Shown: positions 36,188 to 48,785 of the stretch, one piece after another | Numbering within the stretch: the stretch's first letter is position 1 | How the letters are laid out: every line of letters starts with the position of its first letter | Assembly: GCA_030407005.1 (NCBI GenBank) | Contig: JAUDYN010000005.1 | Span: forward strand, 1-64,000 | Reading direction: 5' to 3' | Length of the DNA stretch: 64,000 bases | DNA from: Desarmillaria ectypa | Taxonomy: Eukaryota > Basidiomycota > Agaricomycetes > Agaricales > Physalacriaceae | Notes under the pieces: generated by a model | The model's database searches: none | What the model saw: only the letters and a program-made list of their open reading frames with translations | What the model was told of the DNA's origin: nothing | Translations under genes and position numbers: made by a program

Positions 36188-36534
36188 ATGTGGTGGCCGT
36201 TCACGTCATCAAAGCCCGAAAAAAAGGAAGGGGCACCTTCCCGACCGGATCGCCAGAAATGCTATGAATTCAGGGATGCATATTTTGCCTGTTTGGATCG
36301 TGCAGGCGTGGTGAAAGCTGGAGACGAAAAGTCCAGTGGGTCATGTTTCAATGAAGCGAAGAATTATGAAAAAAGCTGCGCGCAGAGCTGGGTGGGTACT
36401 TTGTCTTGTTGCGATCATTCCGGGTCTGACACGATTAAAAGATTGAATACTTCAATCAACGGCGGGTGATTGCTGAAGCACAAAAGGAACGGTTGGCGCA
36501 GGCGGGGACACAGGCCCAGAACGCTAAGAGATAA
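36188..36534 (+). CDS. COA6: Cytochrome c oxidase assembly factor 6 (COA6/COX6B fold)
   Basis: Model: join(36188-36391, 36442-36534), 98 aa, one 50-nt intron. Twin-cysteine mitochondrial intermembrane-space protein: CYEFRDAYFACLDR gives C-x9-C and CFNEAKNYEKSC gives C-x10-C. The N-terminal WWPF and the C-terminal YFNQRR are typical of COA6, which helps deliver copper to Cox2 during complex IV assembly. The first ATG gives a start just before WWPF. COX12 (subunit VIb) shares the cysteine pattern, but the sequence between the pairs and the N-terminus favour COA6. Confidence 0.9.
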
Positions 36535-37315
36535 CGAGGGTTACGCTTAGTTAATATTTCCGTGCAGTAACACGCCTCATTTCGTTTCCTTTACAACCAC
36601 TCACAGCACCGTGCTTTATGCCGTTCTCAGTTTCCTACTGCGCCTTTCCTCGTATTTGGTCCTATTGTTCTGTAATTATTCATCATTCAACCACAGCCAA
36701 TGTTTCGGCCCCCAGCTCTCCCCAATACCCGAATGTAAGCGCTGTGATATGACATTGTGGTTGATCTTCTCCCACTGATGAAAGAACAAAAAGGTTGTAG
36801 TCAAGGTGCGGTTCTTTACTTTGACAGTCGTTAACCTTACTTCTATATTATTCAGACGTATTTCTGCCACCCGCTTTTTCATTGAAAGAGGGCTTCTAAA
36901 TTTTCTTCTGTCATGGCTGTCAATAACCCACCAATAGCTGTATTCGATCAAGACATTTGCCGCCATATCAAAGGGCACAGACGAAACGAAATCATTCAGT
37001 GATAATCAGGACCAAGTCCACTTCGTTCATCATGCATCCTGCCCCAATCTTCTTTGGGTTACTCTAGGACTTCTGTAACCAACACCTGGTGATTTTCACG
37101 GACACCAACCGTTGCCCCTTTACCAAAGATCTAGGTCCGGGTCCGCTGATCAGCATTACGATCGACTCCAATTTCCAATCAACTCAGTTCTCGGACTGGG
37201 CTCGTATATATATTTAAATACGGGGGCCTAGTTGATACCATCGCGGGACAGTGCCTCTTGTAATCAGTTTGCACCTTTCACTATAAGTGTTGCCTGGACT
37301 TATCGCCTCTCTGCA

Positions 37316-38240
37316 ATGCCCCCTCGCAGCAACTCCTCCTCCTTTGTCGCTACCATGCAATCCGCAAGGGAACGATTAACGGGCTACTCTGACTTCTTTG
37401 CTTCGGGTCTACTTGCAAAGGCTCGTCGCGCCTATGCACGGCAGCGCCAGCCGGCTTCAGCTCAATCCTCCATCCCCCTCTCACCCCAGCCAAAACATCT
37501 TCGTCGCCATTCCAGCGTCTACAAAAAGATGAGCGTATCTGGAGTCGATACCGACTTTTTGGTGCAAGAGAAGCGGCGCCGACGTTCATCAGTTGCCGAG
37601 TTCTCCTCGCGTCTCTTCGACCGAACAACAACGAACCCGTCGACCGGTGAGCGTCGGTCTATGGATCTCTCAGCAAAAATACCTCGAAGAAAGTCCCTGC
37701 GCAAGCAGTCGGTCGTGCCAGATAATTCGGACGTGGTCTGGATAACTGCCCCAGAACCCCGCCTCACGGAGTCGACTCGTACACAGTAAGTCTGGATTTC
37801 ATCCTCTCATGCTAGTGTCATTGATTATTCCTTGTAGTAGCGGCTCTTACAATTCAGATGAGATATCCTTTCACTCCCTGGACCCATTCACCGCTGGCCC
37901 TAATGCCCGCTCGATATATATAGAGATATCTCCACCTATCACTACCCCAAAACGTGAATCCTTCCTTTCCTTCTCCGGATCTTCAAGGAGTGGCTCGGTC
38001 CATAGCCTTGCATTCCCTCGTCGAGAACGACCAACGTCCATACAGACCATGCCCCTTCCCTCCACACAGTCACCGCGTTCCTCATTCTACTCCAGCCGTC
38101 GAAACACCATAGTAGAGTTTCCGTGGGTCTTGGAGGAAGAGGAATCTTGGATAGGTGATGATGATGAACTGCTGGATGAAGATGACCCCGCCAGGATTGA
38201 CTGGCGACAGTTCCATGTTGAAGTCTTGCAGGACGAGTGA
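37316..38240 (+). CDS. Uncharacterised serine-rich protein
   Basis: Model: join(37316-37785, 37838-38240), 290 aa, one 52-nt GT-AG intron. Ser/Arg-rich N-terminal two thirds with repeated RRxS-type sites (RRRSSVAEF, PRRKSLRKQS) that look like basophilic kinase targets. The C-terminus is acidic (VLEEEESWIGDDDELLDEDD) and ends in DWRQFHVEVLQDE. No domain recognised. A TATATATATTTAAATA stretch near 37206-37221 is a possible core promoter. It is convergent with the LRR-like gene at 38918. Confidence 0.7.
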
Positions 38241-38917
38241 TGAATTTATCTGATTTCTTTCTTCTTCACGTGCTATACGACAGTCTATGACCATCATAAT
38301 GTTATCGTTAGAATGAATTCGTATTTATACTGGATACTATACGGATCTGACTACTGGGACACTCTAATAATATATGTATTGCGAATGTTACTAGTACTCT
38401 GGGTGCTACAAACGCTTGTCGATTGTTGTGGAGGATGTGATCGACGATTGAGACACCGGGACTGCTTCCGCCAGCCGAGCCCCGTCGGAGCAAACCCAAG
38501 CTCGACCGCCAAGGGGAAAAGAGCACATGCAAGTTGAATAACTTAACTGCTCGGAATGTACCTCTTCGCACGGGTATGAAAGGTTTTGGCAGGGCCGGGT
38601 CCCTCCCAAGCTATCTAAACTCTCACCGTGTACCTTTGTATGTGAGGTAACAAAATGGAAGCTGATAGTTGCACATCACAGGTGATGTGGCGGCGACTTT
38701 TGTTACGACTTGAGGTCCCTCATACACAATCAGAACGAGAACTGATGCATTATAATAGCAAGTCTAAAGGATCAAATCTGTACACAAGACATTACACATC
38801 ATTATTATACTTTACATGCTGTAGGATAGTACATTCGGAATCATAACAACGACGATAAAACAAAGCCTGGATCAAAACATACAGAAAACAATTATTCAAA
38901 AGCCCGATAGAGAAAAT

Positions 38918-40685
38918 TCACGCCGATATCATCGCAGCCACAAGTATATCCATATCTCTCACTTTCAATATACCTTCTAGGCGCTCCTTCATCTCGGCTT
39001 TAGTCCCTGCGGCAAGAATAGCTGGGTTACACGTTGCATGTGCCAAGAGGTTACGCTTGAGCGCCGCACCGGAGAGTTGCGAACAAAGAGAAGCTCGGTG
39101 AATTAGTGGAGGCTGGATGTCAAGAAGGTATTTTTCATGGAGGTCTTGAGAAGCGCGATGAGTGTACGGAGCGAGGTAATTCGTAGGAATTGATGCGTAC
39201 TATCAATATAATGTCCGCAAGCCCCAGGTATCTCCACATCAATGATTCGCCCTTCGCGGTTGATAACTTGCGCTAAGCGACGAAGACCGGGCATGTCGAT
39301 ACTAGTATCCTGGATGGACAGGAAAGATAACCTGAAGAGGAGCAGCAGTGCGGGTATCGCATCGTTGTCAATGTCTGGGTTGGTAGCAACAGAGAGATGA
39401 GTAAGAGTTCGTTTGAGCGAGGTGATGATGTATACTCTTGATGAATGAATGAGTCTGGATGCTTCGGTTATGAATGGAGACACTCACGCTTCATTTCCGA
39501 TACCAGTATTATTGAGAAGCAGCGCGGAGAGTCGAGGCAGGTGTTGGATATGCACAAGATCAAAATCGTGGACTAGGGTACCACTAAGAGACAGGAACGA
39601 TAGAAATAGAAAGCTATTCGGTTTGCTGAAAACTAAGCAGCAGCTTCATTTATGGGAAAAAGCAGCAGGTAGGTTGATCCGTACCTGAGAAAACATCGCG
39701 TCCATCGATATTCAAGCCGTCTTCATCGGCTAGGGAGTTGCCTAATGATAGGCTACGGATTTCAGAGGTTCGCAAGATGGAAATAACGCGACTGTTTAGT
39801 AGGCCTATGGGGCAGTTGGAAAATAGCTCAGAAGATTCCAAGATTTCACTGACCGTGTTCGCCCATGTAATCAGTGATACCTTGATGTGACTTGTCGTGC
39901 AATGCGCTGAGTCGTTCTTTCAGTCGGATGCCAGGTAGTAGGGTACCAAGTCGATCAATGAGAATGCTGAGTCCGCGAGGTGATTCTGGACCAATCGGAG
40001 GACCATAAAGGAAGTCTAAACGCGCATATATGCAGTTAATTCTGCAATCTCATACCGAAGAACAAAACGTCGTACCTTCAAGCATCCGTATACGATCCAC
40101 TAGTTGTTCCTCGACTGAAACTACTTCTTTCTCTACCAGTTCCTGAGTCTTGACCGGAGACAGGTCGCTATCACAAACCCGGCCCAAGTCCAGTGGTAGA
40201 AATGTAGCCGATTCGTCGTCCCCAGAATTCGAGTCCTCGCTAGAAAGGAAAGTAATGAAAGATTTAGCGTGTTTGGCAGGTCCATGAAGCATTTCCGAGA
40301 GGCTGTCAGATAGTTTTCGCTTCAGAGAGGGTCTTGGGGGCGTGTCCTTCGATGAAGGGGTGCCAGAAATATCCCATGGAAGCTGGACAATGCCCGGATC
40401 CACATTGTAGTTTCGACTACGCGTCTTGATGGTCCTGAGCACTGTATTCCGAGGAGAATCGTCCTGCAGGAGCGCTTTGCCAAGCAAACGAGTAAACGAA
40501 GAAACGACGATCTTGGGGTCAAATCTAGAGCCAGCACGACGTCCTTTTTTGTGAGAATTCTGAGGTAAACGCATCGGACGGTTTAGCTGGGTTCGTAGCG
40601 CATTGAGGAAGGAAGCAGCGGGTACGGCAGGGCAGTATAATGGATTCTGTACATCAATAGACGGAGCTGTGGGAAGTTGAGGCAT
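38918..40685 (-). CDS. LRR-like protein, uncharacterised
   Basis: Model: complement(join(38918-39144, 39201-39436, 39488-39632, 39685-39804, 39854-40015, 40076-40685)), 499 aa, with five GT-AG introns of 49-60 nt. The N-terminal 200 residues are basic and Ser-rich, with a [10 protein letters not shown] segment. The central part is leucine-rich-repeat-like, with strands such as [42 protein letters not shown] and [11 protein letters not shown]. The C-terminus ([17 protein letters not shown], then [19 protein letters not shown]) is helical. Similar basidiomycete proteins exist without assigned function, so it is probably an interaction scaffold. Confidence 0.75.
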
Positions 40686-41356
40686 AAGTATTGTCGGTAA
40701 AAAGGATAAGTATCGTCGACGGTGGTGGTAAGAATGCAAATCGCGCCGCCTTGCAATTATTTCGGAATAGGGAGCCGTGGGAAGAAAATACGAAGAATAC
40801 CGAATTCTATTCTCGAATATCGGCAGCATCGGCAGCTGCAGGGAGACTTTGCATCCTTGAACCCAGCCACTATATATGATATTCCAGTTGGATAAATATA
40901 TGTTATACCCACCTCTAGGGGCTTTCCTAAAATTCCTTGGGAAATCAGGAACAATGATTTTTGCTTTACAAGTCCTTCGGCGCGCGCTTGCCCCGGCAAT
41001 TGAATAGCCCCTCTTTCGCATCTCTCAGAATTTCTATGGAATATGTTACTGTCCCAATACAAAAATATCAGAGAGAAAAGACGCAAGAAGAAGTCATGGC
41101 AGCGAATTTTCAAACTTTAAATGTGTTTAAGGACAGAAATTTCTGTCATTGGATTAAATTTTCTGCCCTTGAATTGCTGATCGTGTCTGTACAGGAATAT
41201 TCATTACATTCGTGAGTATGTGTTGTGTCGCTATCGATATATGTACTGAGTTATATGCGTCGTGAAGAATAATATATATATGAAAGATGGACAATAAATC
41301 AGCATGAAAAAACCAAAAATAGATAGAGCAACGGGAACACAAAAAGGCGGCGCATA

Positions 41357-44300
41357 TTAGCCCTGGTACTTCTTGATGAGATCTCTGAGCTTCGCTTGAC
41401 CGAATGCTAGATCTGGTGGACGTTTGGAATCCACGATAGGCGGCGCAGGTGAGACCTTCGGTGCATCCATCTCACTGATCGTAGGGGGGAGCTTCACCGA
41501 CGACCTAGGTTTCTTCGGAGACGGTCTCGCGAGGGATGCCGTACTCGACAGCGTTGGCGTCGCATGTGAAGACGAGAGCATCGCCGGGACAGAAGTCGAC
41601 TTGATAATCGGCTTCTTAGCAACGGGAGGCTTAGAAGCAACGGGTGGTTTACACACAGCGGTAGGTGTGGTTGCCCCAGATCCAAGCACTGGAGACCTGC
41701 GCGGTTTCAAAAGTGGCGAAAGGGATGCGGGTTTCACGTCGTTTCCCTTTCCGTCTCCATTCTGACCGACAGCTCCAGACGCCCATATAGCAGCAACAGC
41801 AGCCACTTTTCCGCCACTACCTCCCCGGGCAGAGCGTATATCATACTTGGATTCGGGGCCCGTCCTCTTGGGTGACGAAAAAACGGGAAGTCGAGGAGAT
41901 GGAGGCATGGTCTTCTTCGGAGATGCCGCAGGAGATCTGACAGACTTCCAGGGATTCGTAGGTGTGGGCGCCAAGGCCTTAGCTGAAGGCGGCGACACTT
42001 TTCGATCAGTTCGAATAGATGTAGCTTTGGCCTTGTGAGCTGGAGACGCAGACCACAAATCGGTAACCTTGTTAGCCTCTTCAGATGGGCTCGAGTCCTT
42101 TGGAACTAGCGTCCGAGTATACAGATCCCGCGTGAGAGTACCAATGGGCACAAATCCAGATGATCGAGGATCAGGTGAAGAAGTCTCTTTGCTTTGCATT
42201 TCTTCTTTTTCCCTTACGTCTGTCGCCTGGAAAACCTTGGGGTCAGAAACCCCTGCCTGTGTAGACTCAGGATCTGAGGCCGTAACAGGCGTAGCCGATG
42301 GAGAATTGTTTGCTGGTGCCGGTGGAGGATCGGCTTGCATAGTACCCAACCACTCCGCTACTCTTCCCTTAGCCTTCCTCATCTTTTGCGTATCACCATC
42401 CCTCTTCTTCTTCCCGCTCCTCCTTTCACCATCTTTCTCCTTGCTAGGAGAGCCCTTGAGACTCTTCCCACTCGCCTCTCTTCTTCCTTCATCCCCAGAC
42501 GCATTTGACGTGACTCCGGCACCTCTATGCGTCTTTTCCTCCCACTCATGGTCATCCGCCAAGGTCAGGCTCGATATAGCCGAATCATTGAGAGTCTCCG
42601 GATCCTGCTTTTTCGGTATATCTATAGGTGCCAACGCCATTCTGGCATCTGGTCGTCGTTCTTCGGTGTCAAATTTTCGAGTCCCAACTTGAGCCAAAAG
42701 TCTGCGCTCCAAAGCGTCCAAACCACTCTCTGTGTTGGCAGCACCTAGACAACCCGCACCACCTCTCACCCTCTTGTATGGTGTGACCGCAGTGAGTGTT
42801 GGTGTAGGAGGTGTCTGGTCGAGCGGTGCGGGTGCTGGTTCGGGCGGAGTTATAGGAATGGGATTGGAGTTAGCAAAGTAAAGGTCAGCCCGCGGACGCG
42901 ACTGTGTGGATGCCGTCGGAGGTTTTCCGGATGGAACAGGAGGCCCAGGTAGTGTCTTGTCAATGTTGGATTCAGCGGAAACAGGCGCCTTATCGACAGG
43001 TTCATCCTTCGGTATGTCTCCAGACAGATCCTTGGTTTGCTTTCCAACCTCGTCTGCCATCCGCTCGAGCACTTCTACTCGTTCGCTTTTCGGTAGCGAG
43101 TTCGGTAAGGGGGCATACGACTGCTTGGGGGACAACATCGGTCTCGGACAATGCATGACATTGTCCGAAGCTGGTGTCGGTGCAAGATTTTCGAGGTTCA
43201 AAGGAGGTAGGGTTATGCTCCGAGGAAGATTCTGCTGTGGCTGAGACATAGGCATCGGATTAGAAGTTGACGGCAGAGGATAACGGTGGGATAGGGGAGA
43301 GACAGAGCGATTGCGTGAAGAGAGCCGAAGGTGTTGCGTAACGCGAGAAGCACGCTCGCCTTTCCCAGCTTCAGGTTCCATCGACTGTGCTTGCTGAGGC
43401 AACGGGAGTAGAGACTGTTGAGGGACAGCAGAAGAATACTCGGCGTTACTGCTCGGTCCTGCGCTCGACGGACGTGGTGGTTGAGTGTATACCGGTATAG
43501 CTGGAGGTGGTGGATAGTAATGATGCAGCCCGTGGAGAGGAGGGGGAAAATATTGGTAAGGTTGTGGAGTCTGAGTCACCGACGGAGGCATCCAGACGAG
43601 GTTGTGATCTACGTATGCTGGGACAGGAGGCGACATCGGTAGAGCAGGATATGCGTATGGGCCTTGAACCGGCTCATAATATTGCTGGGGCGATGGAGGC
43701 GCATGCGGGAATGGATTTGGTAGCTGAGGCGGCGGTGGAGGCAGGTCAGGTAGGGCTGCCGGATGAACGATGACAACTGGTACATTGACTATAATATCTT
43801 TGCTGCACGCCGGGTTAGCGTGATATCTGATTACGAAGCGGTTGCACTTACTTCCCGAGTCCCATAGTCATCTTAATCTCAACCGAGGCTCTGATTTCAA
43901 ACAATGCATCCGTTCTTCGTGCTTCTGACTCGTCACCCTCCAGATGACCACCCTTAACACTCCTGGCAGACCCTGGGACATCAAAAACCAAACTAGCCAC
44001 ACCTTCGGCACCTGGAGGTATGATGTATTCGGGTGAACGGAACGGAACCGTCAACAAAGTATCTGAGATCTGAAGTGGTGCTTTCTTGTCTGAACCTCCA
44101 TTTCCCAGATGTAAAGTCCGTGAAAGAGACACTATTAGTCCGGTGTTCTAGGTGGACATCAGTAGGCTTTCTGAAATGATTCTGAAAACATACCCTGCGG
44201 GTAGAATGATTCTTAACCTGCAATTCTACACACGCAGGTTCGCCAGCTACGATCATGCCGCCGACAATCTTTCCCTGAACCCAGATTTTCCCATTTTCAC

Positions 44301-44917
44301 CAACGGCGACAGTCTCAGGCTCTGCTCTGGAGAAGTCTTCCTCAAAACTTTCAACAATATTGATCTCCCTAGTGTTGGTAACCACTTTGCTCTCGCCCTT
44401 CCAAAATACCTGCACGCTCGCCCTGACCTCGTATCTAACCCGCGCTGAACCTGAGGCAAAGTTGATGGCCGATGGACTGGTACTTGGTATCGGTATGCGA
44501 AAGTTGAACGTGGATTTCCCCCGCTTTGCCTGATAGTAATGTGCCGGCAACGGAAGGTCTCCCGGAGCAGGATGCACTTGCACAGCATTAGACGGTGGGA
44601 GCCCCGGCCCTTGGAATAGTCGTCGGCTGTAGAGAAAAGGAGCCTTGGCTGTATGATCTCGCGATAGCAACTCTGCGACGAATTCTATATAGTAAACGAC
44701 CACGGGCCTGATGGAGATTCACACCTTCAGTCCCGAACAATTCTACCATCATTCCACTGATCCCAAGGCCTTTATCGGCTCTGCACTCCATCGTAAGTTG
44801 GCCGCAGACATGGGTGCCTCCGACGAACAACGGATCGGAAAAATCCATTGATATCTTGACCTTTGGATGCGTTGGCGACGAGTTCATCAACTGAGGCCGG
44901 TCATGTTGCAATGCCAT
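41357..44917 (-). CDS. Arrestin-domain protein with long disordered tail
   Basis: Model: complement(join(41357-43802, 43852-44147, 44194-44684, 44725-44917)), 1141 aa, with introns of 49, 46 and 40 nt. The first 350 residues form an arrestin-like fold: a first strand VKISMDFSDPLFVGG, LTMECRADKGLGISGM, then FNFRIPIPST, VRYEVRASVQV and the C-domain pieces VELQVKNHS and ALFEIRASVEIKM. Fungal alpha-arrestins recruit Rsp5-type ubiquitin ligases to plasma-membrane transporters. The remaining 790 residues are Pro/Ser/Lys-rich and probably disordered, with many SP and TP sites. I saw no clear PPxY motif. The stop is TAA at 41357-41359. The 40-nt first intron is unusually short but keeps the frame. 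Confidence 0.85.
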
Positions 44918-46046
44918 GGTTGAATGTTTCTCCAGGGACTGGCTATAATGTTGTCTAGAATATGCGGATGAAGCCTAAGAAATATAAGCATTAGTGAAGG
45001 TATACAGAGAGCAATTGCTACCTGAAATTATTAAATAAAGTAAAAGAGCATCAGAAACACGATAGAAAGCAGAAAATAGATTGGAAACGAATGCAGCAAT
45101 GGCGAACGGACGGAAGAGAAGCTGTGACCATGTGTCACGCTGTTGTCGTATTTGTCATCGGCTAGAGGTGGCTGTGCTATCGCCCTCGGTAACCAAAATC
45201 TGTCACTTGACTAAGACGTTCACGCGTACGCTCTTAGGCCAATAATTTTCAAGCACAATTGTTTTTGCTCCAGCTTCAGCGCGTCTTTGTCGCACTGTCA
45301 GCAACGTTAGAAAAAATAATTCTCACATACAGGAGCTTAGACATCGTCCGCCAAGCTTGTGAAGTACAGATGCAGGCGTTTACCATTTCTGGTGACGGTG
45401 GAAGGCCGCTCAACCGTTCAGTTGGATAACTGACCGAGGCGTGCATCTCTAAACTATTTTACGGTGTCCAGAAACTCCTTGCTTGCTATGTACATCTCGC
45501 TAATATTTCGACAACTTAGGGCTAAGTGTTTCACGGAGGTTTTAACGCCCGGGAGAAGCGGCGAACTACCTGCAACCTGGGCAGTGTAGACGGGTTTCTC
45601 CTAACTATCAGCGCATCAAAGCCGTTCGCAATTCGTCCCTCCCCAGAATATAACCGTGTCGATTAATGCGGTTTGGCCAGATTCCTTGGCAGAAGATATT
45701 CCACAGAATTTTCGAGCCGGTCGACTCGAATTGTTTGTCTACCAAGCTCTGTATCATGGGGCCATTCATTGTGTACATTTAATTCACCCGAGACATTGAC
45801 GGGAACGTGTCGATTGAATAAAATAACATGAAGGAATCGAGCCTTCCAAGGCCAGAGACAAGGCTTGAGCCTATCCTTTTCGAAACACTTACAACGGTCA
45901 CTCCACTTGCGGGTAGGATCAGAGAATGTATGGATTGTTTGAGATTTGTATGTTTCCTCTACCTGAAAGGATTGGTTCTCGTCCAGGAGTGTAAAATGCG
46001 AAGCACGGACATACCAATCTTGGAATATATAATTCTAATGAACCCC
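44918..46046. other. Intergenic, nothing recognised
   Basis: About 1.1 kb between the arrestin start and the THG1 stop. Presumably the arrestin promoter; no supported gene. Confidence 0.5.
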
Positions 46047-47090
46047 CTACTCCTCTAAAATTCGTCTTTCATTCCAAAATTGGTCCTTGATAATGTCACA
46101 ATGAATAATATCGATTTTCGTGCGCGGTTTCGTTTTCTTCTTCGTTTTCTTCTTCTGCTGTTCCGTCTCGTTCGCCGGCTCTTCTTCGGGGACCTTATTA
46201 GATTCGGTAAGTACATGAATGCCATGAATACGGAATTATGCAAACCTCCGTTCTCACTATGACACTTCCCTTTCGGTATCTCGGGTCAATATCGTTGTAG
46301 TTGATCTGAAACCTAGAGAACAGGATCTCGTTCTTTTCTTTCGATATCGTACCCTGACCGGAGCTGTTAGACGTAACTCATCCACAATAAGCAAACGAAC
46401 GAGCCCTTAGGATCGCGTGGGCCTGCGTCGTGGTTTCTCTGCCCTGCTGAACAAGTGCCCAAAATGTGGTATTATACAGGTTGTTAATGTGCGCTATGCT
46501 TCGGCGAATGAGTGTGTGCTCGCGATGAGTTCACTGTGTACTCACTGTCAGCCTGCCTCCAGGCAAAGTAATCGCGTATCTCCTTTTCGCCCGGATACAG
46601 CACTATCCTCCCGTCAAAGGAAGGAGGGTAGCGCAGAGGTGTATCCGGAAAGAAGGTAGGCCAATACAACACGTAGCAAGATGTAAAATACGAAGTCAAA
46701 GTGGAGACAATTTTGGACTGTCTACGATTATACAGTGACGTTGATTTGCGAAGGAGAAAACTGTGCAAGAGTTAGTAATGGGCGGCGCGAGGTTGGAGCG
46801 GACCTTACCTGTATTCGTCTGATTCACCAAAACCAAGGACGATATCGGGGTATTCCTCCATTAAATTTTGTGCGGCGTAGTCCATAAGACGTAAAGCTCG
46901 CAAGTCATTAGGCTTCGAGAATTTATGTTCGTCGGAGAATCTATAAAGATAAGATTGGATTTGGAGAATCAGACAGATTGTCATACCGATGGAAACTATG
47001 GCCATCTAAACGGTACACCATAAATGTTCCTGGAAGAAGGGGGTCCGGCAATTCAAAATTCTTAACATATTGGTACTTGGATCCCGCCAT
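46047..47090 (-). CDS. THG1: tRNA(His) guanylyltransferase
   Basis: Model: complement(join(46047-46193, 46258-46353, 46405-46493, 46546-46760, 46809-46940, 46987-47090)), 260 aa. Thg1 adds the G-1 nucleotide to tRNA-His, an essential identity element. Segments seen: MAGSKYQYVKNFE, the metal-binding VYRLDGHSFHRFS, FSKPNDLRALRLMD, GESDEYSFLLRKS (second metal-binding acidic pair), YPPSFDGRI, DYFAWRQADTHINNLYNT, and a Lys-rich C-terminus. The fourth intron (46354-46404) needs a GC donor (GCTCGT) to keep ILR-GTISKEKNEILF in frame; it has a CTAAC branch site. The other introns are GT-AG. Its ATG is 225 bp from the divergent gene at 47316. Confidence 0.92.
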
Positions 47091-47315
47091 CTTGTGAAGA
47101 TATCGATGGTAGCCGAAATACGGCAAACGGTGGAGGGAATCCCAAAAAAGCATAGGTGACTCGTGACCCGCTGTGACAACGCCATGATTCACATCATCGG
47201 AAGATCCCGGCGCCTCAAAGCCTCGAGACCGCGGGCCACGACCCACTTGTGCAGGAACCACCACCAGCCTTCTTTCTTCAGCCGTGTCACTACTTCTCGT
47301 TACCCTTTGCCAACG

Positions 47316-48085
47316 ATGAGCACCACTACTTCGCCATACCGTGATTACTTCCGTCGCCGCACTATCGGTCGGGCAGCGTCGCCTCCCACCTGGGCTTGCT
47401 ATGAGCAGATCCCCTACGATGATGAAGATGAATACAGCGACAGCGGATCAGAATCCTGCTCCGAGGATGAAGAAGGCTATTCCCATGCCCATGAGCACCT
47501 GAGTGACTCAGAGGACGACCATGACCACCAGGATGCGCCAATGAGTGAGAACCGGGCCGATGATTCCTTGGATATGGATATGGATATAGATGAAAACACG
47601 GAGGCGGTGGCTGCGAAGAAGGCTGCTACGTCTCAAAAAGATGTCAAAGGAAAGCAAAAAGCTATTGAGCCTGAGCCTGAGCCCGCTAAGCGTCGACATC
47701 GCAAGAGGGAACGCCAACATGTCTATACTCTCCGTCCCATCCTGACCATACAGAGGAGTCAGGGCTTTGTCTGGAATCAAGTGAGCCTATCTTACCCTTT
47801 CTTTCTCTTTATCAGATTGCTTATTATTCCGATTATAGGACCTGTTCGTGCCGCCATATATCAAAGACCGATGTTCGTCCATCTATCTTTCTATTGTCGC
47901 TTCCTGGAGGAGAGCTGATTATTGACCTTTTATTCGTTGCAGATGTTGCCTCGACGTCGCCACCCAATTCGGCGGGTTTCATATCCACGTCGGTGTCGTC
48001 CACCAATTCTGCGTTGAATGATTACGAGGTGGAGGTTGTAGAGATTCGTGTACAAGACGGTGATCTGGATCATATCATTCCATAG
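47316..48085 (+). CDS. Uncharacterised acidic protein
   Basis: Model: join(47316-47780, 47839-47872, 47943-48085), 213 aa, with introns of 58 and 70 nt and a 34-nt middle exon. A strongly acidic Asp/Glu/Ser block (about residues 35-95) is followed by a Lys/Arg-rich segment (AKRRHRKRERQHVYTLRPIL) and a Ser/Thr-rich end (VASTSPPNSAGFIST). The layout recalls nuclear chaperone-like or chromatin-linked proteins, but no domain is recognised. It is divergent from THG1. Confidence 0.65.
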
Positions 48086-48785
48086 ATACATCACATACGT
48101 TTCGTTTCATGGTTCTGCTTTTTTCTTTGTGCGTACGTAGGTTATATTCGTTTCTCTTTTCCGTTTATTTCAGATAATAGTTTTGACTATACTACTTTAC
48201 GTGCCAGGGTTTTGCGCATGTACTAAGATCACAATATAAATCTCCACTAAAAGGTCTTGGGACACCTTGATGGTGTCGAAGCAAAAACCAATTCACAGAA
48301 AACTGAAACCTGACAGATCCAAAGGAGTCGGGCGTACATCTGGTTATAGGGAGGTGTACGGCATGGTATGGACAATAGGATCTCCTTGTCATAGAAAAGT
48401 GCGGGAAAGAAACCGGAAAACTTATGGGGGATACGGAAGGCTCGGTTTACGGCAAGCCTATCAGGATTTTCCAAACTTGAATCATAGAACTTGGTAGTAC
48501 TCGCCCTCCGATACTTGATACGCAGCCCTCTCAGATTGGTTTGTGTTTCGTTCCCACTAAGATCAGGAAGGAACCTAACAACAATAAGGGCCTGGTTACT
48601 TGACCATGTTATTCATCGGTAACGCCCTGAAAGAAAGAGAGAAAGTCGGAGGGACTGTAGAAACCTCGTCTCTGGACTCCTCAAGCCGTATGAGAAAATT
48701 TGAAGCGAAAAACGGCAGGCCGCAGGAGGCGGGGCACCTAGCTTAAGTTGAATGTAGAGAGTGAAGAAGCAGCAAAAAATTAACT

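Noticed and set aside
42069..42692. Long plus-strand open frame opposite the arrestin tail (207 codons); similar antisense frames at 16325-16876 and 7992-8522.
   Set aside because: They mirror low-complexity coding sequence on the other strand, lack family motifs and have no promoter context. They are shadows.
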